DNA from: an uncultured Oscillospiraceae bacterium
GTDB taxonomy: Bacteria; Bacillota; Clostridia; Oscillospirales; Oscillospiraceae
Assembly: GCA_910587285.1 (NCBI GenBank)
Contig: CAJULM010000016.1
Location: 1-53,600 of the forward strand
Reading direction: 5' to 3'
Length of the DNA: 53,600 bases
In this document: in pieces, positions 41,785 through 49,689 of the stretch
How positions within the stretch are numbered: the stretch's first letter is position 1
Layout of the letters: each line of letters begins with the position of its first letter
Notes under the pieces: generated by a model
The model's database searches: none
Seen by the model: the letters and a program-made list of their open reading frames with translations, nothing else
What the model was told of the DNA's origin: nothing
Translations under genes and position numbers: made by a program

Positions 41785-43260
41785 TTGGAAAACAAACTCT
41801 ATGAGGACATTGCCCAGCGCACCCAGGGCGATATCTATATTGGCGTGGTGGGTCCGGTCCGTACGGGAAAATCCACTTTTATCAAACGGTTTATGGAGAC
41901 TATGGTGCTGCCTAAGATTGAGAACAGCTATATCCGGGACAGGGCGCGGGATGAACTGCCCCAGAGCGGTTCGGGCCGGGTGGTGATGACCGCTGAGCCA
42001 AAGTTTGTTCCGGAGGACGCGGTGGAGATGGCCATGGAGGACGGCGGCGTATTTTCCGTCCGGCTCATTGACTGCGTGGGCTATATGGTGCCCAGCGCAC
42101 TGGGCCAGATGGACGGGGAACAGCCCAGAATGGTGACCACTCCTTGGTTTGACCATGAGATTCCCATGACCCAGGCGGCGGAGTTCGGCACGCAGAAGGT
42201 GATTACCGATCACTCCACCATTGGCATTGTGGTGACTACCGACGGTTCTGTCACCGACATCCCCCGGGAGGACTATCTGGAGGCGGAGGAGCGGGTGATT
42301 AGCGAGCTGAAGGGGTTGGGTAAACCCTTCATGGTGCTGCTCAATTCCGCCGAGCCTTACGGCGAACGGGCCCAGACTCTCCAGGCGGACATCGCGGAGC
42401 GGTATGATGTGACCTGTCTCTCCGCCAACTGCCTGACGCTGGACGAGGGTGCGGTGAGCGAAATCATTCGGGCGGTTCTCCACGAGTTCCCCATGAAGCA
42501 GATGGATTTGTTCCTCCCCCCATGGGTGGACGTTCTGCCCTTCGACCACCCTATCAAGAGCGGGCTGTATGCCATGATCCGGGAGGAGACCGCAACGCTC
42601 CAGCGCCTGCGGGACGCTGAGAGCGCGGTGTTGACCATGGGCGACCGGGAGGAGGTCAGCTCGGCGGTTCTCAACCGCATGGATATGGGCAGCGGGGTGG
42701 TCACCGCTACGCTGGACCTGCCCCGAGAGCTATTCTATTCCACCGTATCCGAACAGTGCGGGCTGGAAATCAAAGACGACGGAGACCTCATCGATCAACT
42801 CACCCAAATGGCCGCCATGAAGCGAAACTACGAAAAGGTGGAGGGCGCACTGGCCCAGGTGGAAGCCACCGGCTATGGCATTGTGATGCCGAACCCGGAG
42901 GAGATGACCCTGGAGGAGCCGGAAATCGTCAAGCAGGGGGGCCGGTATGGTGTGCGGCTCAAGGCGTCCGCACCCTCCATTCATATGATGCGAGCGGACA
43001 TCAAGGCGGAGGTCTCGCCCATTATGGGCACTGAAAAGCAGTCCGAGGAGATGGTGGACTACCTACTGCGGCAATTCGAGGGGGACACGGGAAAGATTTG
43101 GGACTCCAATATTTTTGGCCGGTCTTTCCACGAACTGGTGGGTGAGGATTTGAACGGCAAGCTGAAGCGGATGCCGGAGGAGGCGCGGGAGAAGCTGCGG
43201 GAGACCCTCCAGCGCATCATCAACGAGGGGTCCGGGGGACTGATCTGTATTATTTTATAA
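41785..43260 (+). CDS. spoIVA: stage IV sporulation protein A, coat-basement ATPase
   Basis: SpoIVA hydrolyses ATP to polymerise into the basement layer of the spore coat on the forespore surface. The 491 aa begin LENKLYEDIAQRTQGDIYIG. The TRAFAC-type P-loop is GPVRTGKSTFIKRFME. DELPQSGSGRVVMTAEPKFVP and the C-terminus ending GGLICIIL are characteristic. The start is TTG 41785, seven bases after GAGGAGGG, which matches the N-terminus of relatives. The same frame is open upstream but runs through the terminator. It is transcribed from its own sigma-E promoter. Confidence 0.95.
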   Translation: MENKLYEDIAQRTQGDIYIGVVGPVRTGKSTFIKRFMETMVLPKIENSYIRDRARDELPQSGSGRVVMTAEPKFVPEDAVEMAMEDGGVFSVRLIDCVGYMVPSALGQMDGEQPRMVTTPWFDHEIPMTQAAEFGTQKVITDHSTIGIVVTTDGSVTDIPREDYLEAEERVISELKGLGKPFMVLLNSAEPYGERAQTLQADIAERYDVTCLSANCLTLDEGAVSEIIRAVLHEFPMKQMDLFLPPWVDVLPFDHPIKSGLYAMIREETATLQRLRDAESAVLTMGDREEVSSAVLNRMDMGSGVVTATLDLPRELFYSTVSEQCGLEIKDDGDLIDQLTQMAAMKRNYEKVEGALAQVEATGYGIVMPNPEEMTLEEPEIVKQGGRYGVRLKASAPSIHMMRADIKAEVSPIMGTEKQSEEMVDYLLRQFEGDTGKIWDSNIFGRSFHELVGEDLNGKLKRMPEEAREKLRETLQRIINEGSGGLICIIL

Positions 43261-43353
43261 AAGGGAAGCTTCCGTCCCGACGAGCTGGTTCTGCGCTGTG
43301 TGGATGACCACGAGGTGGAGCCTGAAGGCGAGTTTGAGGAGTTCTTTAACCGT
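43261..43353 (+). pseudogene. possible coding remnant directly after spoIVA
   Basis: In the frame of the spoIVA stop the next roughly 31 codons are open and coding-like (SFRPDELVLRCVDDHEVEPE, then GEFEEFFNRA). There is no start codon or ribosome-binding site. It could be the C-terminal stub of a deleted gene, or chance. I do not recognise the family. Confidence 0.25.
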
Positions 43354-43357
43354 GCGA

Positions 43358-43388
43358 AAGGACCCCGGAACAGTGTTCCGGGGTCCTT
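43358..43388. terminator. bidirectional terminator between spoIVA and the crp-like gene
   Basis: AAGGACCCCGGAAC and GTTCCGGGGTCCTT form a perfect 14-bp stem with a three-base loop. It is flanked by A-rich and T-rich sequence and lies between convergent genes. Confidence 0.85.
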
Positions 43389-43390
43389 CC

Positions 43391-44002
43391 TTATATCGCA
43401 AAAGCCAGGGTTTTCAGTCCATCCCAATCCAGCACCGTGATGGTGCGGTAGCCCAGCGATACCAATCCCTGGGTGGACAGCTCGCCCAAAACCCGGCTGA
43501 TAGTCACCCGAGACAGCCCGGCGGCCTGCCCAAGAGCCTCGTGGGTGCTGTGGATGATGCTGCCTGCGTCAGCGGGTTGGGACAGCAGACAGCGGGCGAC
43601 ACGTTGATTGGCCGGGAGGGAGGCTGCTCCCACGTGTCCGGATAGCGTTCGTACGGTTTGGGCCAGATGTTGAAGCATAGGCATGGCCAGCTCAGGGTGA
43701 CGCTGAAATGCGGCGTCCAGCTGCTGACGGTCAACGGGGAGAATGAGGCATTCTTCCAAGGTCATGGCGGAGGTGACCCGGGGACAGCCGTCAAAAAAGG
43801 ATGCCTCGCCCATCAGGTCGCCAGTTTGGTGCACAGTGAGCACCCGCTCCTCGCCAGAATCGGTGCTGATAAAGCTGCGCACGGAGCCGGCGGCCAGATA
43901 GTAGAAGCACTGTGGCTGGGTTCCCTGTAAATAGACCAACTGCCCGGCTCGATATTTGCGCGGACTTTGTCCTTCCGACAATAAATCCCACACTGCCATC
44001 AT
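43391..44002 (-). CDS. Crp/Fnr family transcriptional regulator
   Basis: It is 203 aa. An N-terminal cyclic-nucleotide-binding-like beta roll (YRAGQLVYLQGTQPQCFYYL, GDLMGEASFFDG) leads through a long helix to a C-terminal winged helix (THEALGQAAGLSRVTISRVLGELSTQGLV). No Fnr-type N-terminal cysteine cluster is seen, so an oxygen-sensing iron-sulfur cluster is unlikely; the effector is unknown. Start ATG 44002 follows AGAGG, and ATG 43999 is possible. It is divergent from leuC and may control it (inference). It is the only complete minus-strand gene here. Confidence 0.9.
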   Translation of the reverse strand: MMAVWDLLSEGQSPRKYRAGQLVYLQGTQPQCFYYLAAGSVRSFISTDSGEERVLTVHQTGDLMGEASFFDGCPRVTSAMTLEECLILPVDRQQLDAAFQRHPELAMPMLQHLAQTVRTLSGHVGAASLPANQRVARCLLSQPADAGSIIHSTHEALGQAAGLSRVTISRVLGELSTQGLVSLGYRTITVLDWDGLKTLAFAI

Positions 44003-44018
44003 ACTCACCTCTGCTCTA

Positions 44019-44046
44019 ATTGTATCATAGTTTACATTGTTTTCAA
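44019..44046 (-). promoter_or_regulatory. promoter for the crp-like gene
   Basis: On the minus strand TTGAAA (complement of 44041-44046) and TACAAT (complement of 44019-44024) are 16 bases apart, just upstream of the start. Confidence 0.55.
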
Positions 44047-44063
44047 CAGAATTCTGTCATACT
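44037..44063 (+). promoter_or_regulatory. weak candidate promoter for leuCDB
   Basis: TTGTTT (44037-44042) and CATACT (44058-44063) are only 15 bases apart. The short spacing and imperfect boxes suggest it needs an activator, possibly the divergent Crp-like protein (inference). Confidence 0.35.
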
Positions 44064-44097
44064 GAATCCACAAACTTCTGATGGGGAGGAATTATAT

Positions 44098-45357
44098 ATG
44101 GGGATGACTATGACCCAAAAAATTTTAGCGCGCTGCGCCGGGCTGGAGCGGGTAGAGGCGGGCCAACTCATTGAGGGAAAGCTGGATTTAGTATTGGGCA
44201 ACGATATCACCACGCCGGTGGCGATTACGGAGTTTCAAAAAGCGGGACTTTCATCCGTATTTGACCGGGATCGAATCGCGATTGTGCTGGACCACTCCAC
44301 CCCCTGTAAGGATATCAAATCGTCCCAGCTGTGCGCTGTATGCCGTGAGTTTGCCAAGGTGCACAATATTACCCATTTCTACGACGTGGGTCGGATGGGC
44401 ATCGAACACGCGCTTCTGCCGGAACAGGGCCTTACCGCTCCCGGCGAGGTGATTATCGGCGCGGATTCCCATACCTGCACCTATGGCGCGCTGGGGGCTT
44501 TTTCCACAGGTGTGGGCTCTACCGATATGGCGGCTGGTATGGCCACCGGGCTGGCGTGGTTTAAGGTGCCCTCTGCCATTCGGGTAACGCTCACTGGCCG
44601 GTTGGGCCGGTATGTCAGCGGCAAAGACGTGATTTTGCATCTCATCGGCATGATTGGAGTGGATGGGGCGCTGTACCAGTCGTTGGAGTTTGTGGGGGAG
44701 GGGGTAGCGTCTTTAGAAATGGACGACCGCTTCACCATCTGCAACATGGCCATTGAAGCAGGGGCCAAAAACGGTATTTTCCCGGTGGATGGCAAAACCA
44801 AGGAATACTTGACCGGCCGGGTGGACCGCCCATGGCAGGCTGTCGAGGCCGACCCGGACGCGGAATATACACGGGAAATCACCATCGACCTGTCCGCATT
44901 GCGGCCCAAAGTGGCATTTCCCCACCTGCCCTCCAACACGAAAACGGTGGAGGAGGCGGCGGGAAAGCCCATTCAGCAGGTGGTGATCGGTTCGTGTACG
45001 AACGGGCGGCTGAAGGATTTGCGGGAAGCTGCCGAAATTCTTCGAGGTCACAAGGTGGCGGACGGGGTGCGGTGTATTGTCATCCCAGCCACCCAGCAGA
45101 TTTACCTGGACGCTATGGCAGAGGGGCTGGTGGCCGACTTCATTCAGGCGGGGGCGGTGGTATCCACACCAACCTGCGGGCCCTGCCTGGGGGGACACAT
45201 GGGGGTACTGAGCGACGGTGAGTGGGCAATTTCTACCACGAATCGAAATTTTGTGGGCCGGATGGGCCCTACCAGTTCTATGATCATTCTGGCAAGTCCT
45301 GCCGTGGCGGCGGCCAGTGCAGTTACTGGTATGGTTACTGACCCAGCCAGTCTTTGA
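44098..45357 (+). CDS. leuC: 3-isopropylmalate dehydratase large subunit
   Basis: It isomerises 2- to 3-isopropylmalate in leucine synthesis, carrying a [4Fe-4S] cluster. The 419 aa have GADSHTCTYGALGAF and the other cluster-ligand motifs IGSCTNGRL and TPTCGPCLGGHMGVL. It is of the roughly 420-residue archaeal/clostridial type rather than the longer proteobacterial LeuC. ATG 44098 lies seven bases after GGGGAGGA. It is followed at once by leuD. Confidence 0.95.
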   Translation: MGMTMTQKILARCAGLERVEAGQLIEGKLDLVLGNDITTPVAITEFQKAGLSSVFDRDRIAIVLDHSTPCKDIKSSQLCAVCREFAKVHNITHFYDVGRMGIEHALLPEQGLTAPGEVIIGADSHTCTYGALGAFSTGVGSTDMAAGMATGLAWFKVPSAIRVTLTGRLGRYVSGKDVILHLIGMIGVDGALYQSLEFVGEGVASLEMDDRFTICNMAIEAGAKNGIFPVDGKTKEYLTGRVDRPWQAVEADPDAEYTREITIDLSALRPKVAFPHLPSNTKTVEEAAGKPIQQVVIGSCTNGRLKDLREAAEILRGHKVADGVRCIVIPATQQIYLDAMAEGLVADFIQAGAVVSTPTCGPCLGGHMGVLSDGEWAISTTNRNFVGRMGPTSSMIILASPAVAAASAVTGMVTDPASL

Positions 45358-45371
45358 GGGAGGAGAGCGAT

Positions 45372-45857
45372 ATGAAAATCTATAAATATGGCGACAATGT
45401 GGATACAGATGTAATTATCCCGGCCCGATACCTCAATGCCCCAGATGAAAGGTCTCTGGCGTCCCATTGTATGGAGGATGTTGATGAAAAATTTGCCTCT
45501 ACTGTAGAGATGGGGGATATCATTGTGGGAGGAAACAATTTTGGTTGTGGTTCCTCCCGGGAGCACGCTCCCCTGGCGATCAAGGCCTGCGGAGTGAGGT
45601 GCGTCATTGCCAAGAGCTTTGCCCGTATCTTCTACCGCAATGCCATCAACATCGGGTTCCCCATTTTGGAATGTCCTGAAGCGGTGGACAGTATTTCTCC
45701 CGGAGACGCTGTGAGTGCGGATTTCGAGAGCGGCGTCATCGTCAATGAGACCACAGGGGTGAGGTTTCAGGCTGCGCCATTCCCGGAGTTTATCAACGGA
45801 ATCATAGAGCATGGCGGACTGTTGAAATCCTTGAAAGCGAGAGGGGTGGCGAAATGA
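45372..45857 (+). CDS. leuD: 3-isopropylmalate dehydratase small subunit
   Basis: It is the swivel-domain partner of LeuC. The 161 aa begin KIYKYGDNVDTDVIIPARYLNA and contain NNFGCGSSREHAPLAIKACG and AKSFARIFYRNAINIG, all hallmark motifs. ATG 45372 follows GGAGGAG; an in-frame upstream ATG overlaps the leuC end. It overlaps leuB by four bases. Confidence 0.96.
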   Translation: MKIYKYGDNVDTDVIIPARYLNAPDERSLASHCMEDVDEKFASTVEMGDIIVGGNNFGCGSSREHAPLAIKACGVRCVIAKSFARIFYRNAINIGFPILECPEAVDSISPGDAVSADFESGVIVNETTGVRFQAAPFPEFINGIIEHGGLLKSLKARGVAK

Positions 45858-46930
45858 ATTATAGAATTGCCTTGATCAAGGGCGATGGAATCGGCCCGGA
45901 GATTGTCAACGAGACAGTGAAGGTCATCGACAAGGTGGGGAAGAAGTTCGGTCACACCTTTGAATACGTGGATGTGCTGATGGGAGGCTGCGCCACAGAC
46001 GCAGCGGGCAAGAGCTATCCTGACGGTACTGCGGAGCTGTGCAGAAGCTGCGACGCAGTTCTGCTGGGCGCAGTGGGCGGTCCCCAATGGGGGAGCGATA
46101 AACCCGCTGAACAGCGTCCTGAGACGGCACTATTAGCCATTCGTAAAGACTTAAAGCTTTACGCTAATTTGCGTCCGGCTGCGCTGCGTCCTGCGCTGAT
46201 AAGTGCCTGCCCATTGAAGCGGGAGACAGCGGAAGAGGGGATTGATCTGCTCGTGGTACGGGAGCTCACCGGAGGTATTTATTTTGGCAAGCGGGACAAA
46301 TACCAAACCGAGGACCGGGGCATAGAGGCCACTGATCTGATGGCCTATTCAGAGATGGAGATTGAACGCATCGGTCGCCGGGCCTTTGAGATGGCGCGGT
46401 TGCGTCGTAAAAAAGTGTCCAGTGTAGATAAGGCGAATGTGTTGGAGACATCCCGGCTGTGGCGGTCGGTAATGCACAGGCTGGCAGCGGAATACTCCGA
46501 TGTGCAATATGAGGATGTTTTAGTGGATAACTGCGCCATGCAGTTGGTGCGGGACCCGGGGCAGTTCGACGTGGTGGTCACCGAAAATATGTTTGGGGAT
46601 ATTTTATCTGACGAGGCATCCATGATTACCGGTTCCATTGGGCTGCTGCCGTCTGCTTCCATGGGAAATGACGCTCCAGCGCTATATGAGCCAATCCATG
46701 GCTCTGCCCCAGACATTGCGGGACAGGATAAAGCCAATCCAATCGCTACCATCCTATCTGCCGCTATGATGTTCCGCTATTCCTTTAACCTGCCCGCTGA
46801 GGCAGACGCGATTGAAGCGGCGGTGGATAAAGCGCTGGCAGATGGCTGGCGGACGGCAGATATTGCCGAACCTGGGGAACATACGATTGGAACAATGAAA
46901 ATGGGTGAGATTATCCAGGAAAACATATGA
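45854..46930 (+). CDS. leuB: 3-isopropylmalate dehydrogenase
   Basis: It oxidatively decarboxylates 3-isopropylmalate with NAD. The 358 aa have IALIKGDGIGPEIVNE, VVRELTGGIYFGKRD, and VTENMFGDILSDEASMITGSIGLLPSA with the metal-binding aspartates. The NAD site is PIHGSAPDIAGQDKANPIA. The ATG overlaps the leuD stop. leuA is not in the window. Confidence 0.96.
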   Translation: MNYRIALIKGDGIGPEIVNETVKVIDKVGKKFGHTFEYVDVLMGGCATDAAGKSYPDGTAELCRSCDAVLLGAVGGPQWGSDKPAEQRPETALLAIRKDLKLYANLRPAALRPALISACPLKRETAEEGIDLLVVRELTGGIYFGKRDKYQTEDRGIEATDLMAYSEMEIERIGRRAFEMARLRRKKVSSVDKANVLETSRLWRSVMHRLAAEYSDVQYEDVLVDNCAMQLVRDPGQFDVVVTENMFGDILSDEASMITGSIGLLPSASMGNDAPALYEPIHGSAPDIAGQDKANPIATILSAAMMFRYSFNLPAEADAIEAAVDKALADGWRTADIAEPGEHTIGTMKMGEIIQENI

Positions 46931-46938
46931 CGCAGGAG

Positions 46939-46963
46939 GGCCGGAGCATTTTATGTTCCGGCC
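46939..46963 (+). terminator. probable terminator after leuB
   Basis: GGCCGGA and TCCGGCC form a 7-bp GC-rich stem with an 11-base loop, followed by TT only. It is modest. Confidence 0.5.
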
Positions 46964-47206
46964 TTGGCTTGCCCTATCTTGCAATCAAGCACAGTTCATG
47001 ATAAAATTATAGAAAAGTGCATATGAGGTGAGATATAATATTTTGCAGGTTTGGTTAGACGCCGCTTGAGCAGCTGCTTGCACTTTGAGATGGGAGCTTA
47101 CCGGCGCTTTCAGAAACTGTCGGATCAGAAGCAAGGAGCTATCCCAGGATAAATATTGACAAGTTATGGTTATTTTGAATTGACAGCAGAAAAGGGGAGA
47201 GAACTT
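46964..47206 (+). other. intergenic region before the CoaX-like gene
   Basis: It contains a perfect TATAAT (47034-47039) with no good -35. About 110 bases follow with short self-complementary pieces, such as CGCCG and CGGCG around an AGCAGCTGCT palindrome. No open frame with a ribosome-binding site is seen. It might be a structured leader or small RNA; I match it to no known class. Confidence 0.3.
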
Positions 47207-47980
47207 GTGATTTTGGCCATAGATATTGGAAACATCAGCACTACGATTGCGCTATTTAGTGAGAAGGGGACGCTTTCATTCCAGTCTGAATTGGGAACGG
47301 ACTTAAAAATGACGGACGATCGTTGCGCCGTTGATCTTATGGGGGTGTTTCAACTCTATCAGGCGGAGCTTTCATCTATAAAGGGTTCTATCCTGTCAAG
47401 TGTTGTGCCGCCCATTACAGCTGCTTATGTGCGAACCCTTCGGCGGTTTATCGGCAAGCCTCCGATGGTGGTGGGGCCAGGGCTGAAAACAGGGCTGAAC
47501 ATCAAGGCAGAAATTCACAATCAGCTGGGCAGTGATATTGTTGCGTCTGCTGTTGCGACTGCCGCGCTCTATCCCACTCCTGCCATTGTAATCAATTCCC
47601 GCACTGCTGTTACCTTTTCTTACATGAGCTTAAATACTTTTGAGGGATGTGCCATTATGCCCGGTATGGATATTGCGCTGGAGGCACTTTCCAATTATGG
47701 GGCCCAGCTTCCTCAGATTTCTATGGCTCAGGTAAATACTCCGCTGGGCCGTAATACAGTAGATTCTATGCGGGCAGGGGTTTTGTATGGATACAGCGGT
47801 GCGTTTGACCGAGTGATTGAGTCGCTGGAGGCAGCGGCGGGGGCGCCGGCGCACACCGTTGTGGCCACTGGAAGCCAAACGCCGGAATTTTATCAGCATT
47901 GTCGCCGCGAGATTCAATATGATCACGACCTGTTGGTGAAAGGGCTGTACCTGCTCTATCAAAAGAATACTCGCCACTAA
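47207..47980 (+). CDS. coaX: type III pantothenate kinase-like protein with altered active site
   Basis: CoaX enzymes phosphorylate pantothenate in CoA synthesis. The 257 aa align along their whole length with the family, e.g. ILSSVVPPITAAYVRTL, VGPGLKTGLNIK, GRNTVDSMRAGVLYGYSG and LLVKGLYLLYQ. Key motifs differ: the first phosphate loop is DIGNIST instead of DxGNTN, GADR is GSDI, and the D-F-G-T block is NSRT. Catalysis may be weak, lost or changed. I chose GTG 47207 (AAAGGGGAGA six bases upstream) because the conserved part starts there; TTG 47156 would add 17 residues. Confidence 0.82.
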   Translation: MILAIDIGNISTTIALFSEKGTLSFQSELGTDLKMTDDRCAVDLMGVFQLYQAELSSIKGSILSSVVPPITAAYVRTLRRFIGKPPMVVGPGLKTGLNIKAEIHNQLGSDIVASAVATAALYPTPAIVINSRTAVTFSYMSLNTFEGCAIMPGMDIALEALSNYGAQLPQISMAQVNTPLGRNTVDSMRAGVLYGYSGAFDRVIESLEAAAGAPAHTVVATGSQTPEFYQHCRREIQYDHDLLVKGLYLLYQKNTRH

Positions 47981-47985
47981 AAAAT

Positions 47986-48018
47986 ATCCCCGTCTGTTGG
48001 ACAGATGGGGATGTTTTT
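47986..48018 (+). terminator. intrinsic terminator after the CoaX-like gene
   Basis: ATCCCCGTCTGT and ACAGATGGGGAT form a 12-bp stem (one G-T wobble) with a three-base loop, then GTTTTT. Confidence 0.9.
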
Positions 48019-48080
48019 GATACCATTTGCAATTATCAGCTATTAAAAGTGCAAAAATTCAGCTATATATTAAAATGTGC

Positions 48081-48109
48081 TTGCGTTTTTGCAAGATAAA
48101 GAATATAAT
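48081..48109 (+). promoter_or_regulatory. sigma-A promoter for the aminotransferase gene
   Basis: TTGCGT (48081-48086) and a perfect TATAAT (48104-48109) are spaced by 17 bases. A small CTTGC/GCAAG inverted repeat covers the -35. Confidence 0.7.
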
Positions 48110-48139
48110 ATGGCAAAACGATGGTTTGGAGGGATCGTT

Positions 48140-49330
48140 GTGAAGAAGCTTGCTCAAATCGCGTCCGCTGTGCAGGTATCCAGCACAATGGCGATGGATG
48201 CGCTTGCCAAACAGATGAAGGCAGATGGAATCGATGTGATTGGCTTTGGTGCTGGGGAACCGGATTTTAATACACCGGATCACATTAAAGTGGCGGCGGA
48301 TCAGGCCATTGCAGATAACATCACCAGATATACGCCGGCATCTGGTACAGCAGCATTAAAGGAAGCGGTCTGTAAACGTATGAGGGAGGATTGCGGCCTT
48401 GATTATGAACCATCACAGGTTGTTGTGTCCAGCGGTGCAAAGCATTGCGTTTATATTTCGTTGCGCACGTTGATTGACCCTGGGGACGAGGTGATCCTGC
48501 CCGCGCCATTTTGGGTCAGCTATTTAGAGTTGATTAAGATGGTAGGAGCTAATCCGGTGATTATAACCGCACAGGAGAGCGCCGGCTTTAAGATAACCGC
48601 AGAGCAGCTGTCGGCTGCCATTACACCAAAAACCAAGGCTTTGATACTAAACAATCCTGGAAACCCTACTGGTATGGTGTATCGTAGGGAGGAGTTGGAG
48701 TCTATCGCCAGAGTGTGCGTTGAGAAAGATATCTATGTGATTTCAGATGAAATCTATTATGGACTGCTATATGATGGGATGGAGTTTGCATCCTTTGCCT
48801 CCTTGGGAGATGAGGTGAAGGAGCGTACCATTTTGGTCAATGGGGTTTCCAAATCCTATGCCATGACCGGATGGCGGATCGGTTATATGCTTGCCAATGA
48901 GAGTACAGCTAAGGTCATGAGCAATTTTATCAGCCATTCTACAGGATCTCCGTGCACAATATCCCAAGCTGCCTCATTTGCTGCGCTTGACGGTTCTCAA
49001 AACTGTGTGGAGGAGATGCGCTGCGCGTTTGAGGCGCGGCGGAATTATATTGTGGAACGGATGAATCAGATTGACGGGGTAAGCTGCATAAAACCGGAGG
49101 GTGCGTTCTATGTCATGATGAACATAGAAAAGCTGATAGGGAAAACGATTCATGGGGAGTCAATCCAATCCTCAGACGATTTTTGTAGAGCATTTTTGAA
49201 AAATGGACTGGTGGCCACTGTGCCTGGAACCGGATTTGGAGCGCCTAACTTTGTTCGCTGGTCTTACTCCACCTCGATGAGCAACATCAAAAAGGGGATG
49301 GATCGCCTGGAATCGTTTTTAGCCGGTTGA
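48140..49330 (+). CDS. aspB: pyridoxal-phosphate-dependent aspartate-type aminotransferase
   Basis: It is a class I (subgroup Ib) aminotransferase, probably transferring amino groups between aspartate and 2-oxoglutarate; the exact substrate is uncertain. The 396 aa have DVIGFGAGEPDFNTPDHIK, LNNPGNPTGMVY, and the PLP lysine in VNGVSKSYAMTGWRIGY. The start is GTG 48140, five bases after GGAGGGA. An upstream ATG (48111) would place the -10 box almost on the start codon, so it is rejected. Confidence 0.93.
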   Translation: MKKLAQIASAVQVSSTMAMDALAKQMKADGIDVIGFGAGEPDFNTPDHIKVAADQAIADNITRYTPASGTAALKEAVCKRMREDCGLDYEPSQVVVSSGAKHCVYISLRTLIDPGDEVILPAPFWVSYLELIKMVGANPVIITAQESAGFKITAEQLSAAITPKTKALILNNPGNPTGMVYRREELESIARVCVEKDIYVISDEIYYGLLYDGMEFASFASLGDEVKERTILVNGVSKSYAMTGWRIGYMLANESTAKVMSNFISHSTGSPCTISQAASFAALDGSQNCVEEMRCAFEARRNYIVERMNQIDGVSCIKPEGAFYVMMNIEKLIGKTIHGESIQSSDDFCRAFLKNGLVATVPGTGFGAPNFVRWSYSTSMSNIKKGMDRLESFLAG

Positions 49331-49353
49331 TTGTTGAAATTTTGGGGAAACGC

Positions 49354-49382
49354 TTGCAAAATGCTGCAGCATTGGGTATACT
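49354..49382 (+). promoter_or_regulatory. sigma-A promoter for the DUF1858 gene
   Basis: TTGCAA (49354-49359) and TATACT (49377-49382) are spaced by 17 bases, about 40 bases before the start codon. Confidence 0.7.
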
Positions 49383-49422
49383 ATAGGTTGTTCGACAAAT
49401 AATGCAAGGAGGCTATCCCCAA

Positions 49423-49620
49423 ATGGCTAAAATTACGAAGGATACCATCATCGGCGATATTTTGGATATCGCGCCTGATACAGCTCCTATTTTCCTCTCT
49501 ATTGGTATGCACTGCCTGGGCTGTCCGTCTTCCCGTGGAGAAACCGTGGAGCAGGCCTGCATGGTTCATGGTGTGGATGTGGAGGCGTTGCTGGATAAGT
49601 TAAACGCCTCGATTGCGTAA
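49423..49620 (+). CDS. DUF1858 domain-containing protein
   Basis: It is a 65-aa protein of the DUF1858 family, small helical proteins with a CxxC-type pair related to the N-terminus of some hybrid-cluster/ScdA-like proteins. ITKDTIIGDILDIAPDTAPIFLSIGMHCLGCPSS contains the CLGC pair, then ETVEQACMVHGVDVEALLDKLN. A redox or metal role is inferred. AAGGAGG lies ten bases before ATG 49423. It is monocistronic, with its own promoter and terminator. Confidence 0.9.
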   Translation: MAKITKDTIIGDILDIAPDTAPIFLSIGMHCLGCPSSRGETVEQACMVHGVDVEALLDKLNASIA

Positions 49621-49633
49621 TTTGACAGCTTTT

Positions 49634-49660
49634 GAAAAGAGCGGAATTTCCGCTCTTTTC
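49634..49660 (+). terminator. intrinsic terminator after the DUF1858 gene
   Basis: GAAAAGAGCGGAA and TTCCGCTCTTTTC form a perfect 13-base inverted repeat with T-rich sequence after it. It lies 30 bases before the next gene. Confidence 0.88.
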
Positions 49661-49689
49661 GTTTATTTTCTGAAAGCGGGGAAAATGAT

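Noticed and set aside
47040..47155. 6S RNA, T-box or SAM riboswitch in the region before the CoaX-like gene
   Set aside because: None of the conserved cores I know for these classes could be found. It is left as an unexplained region.
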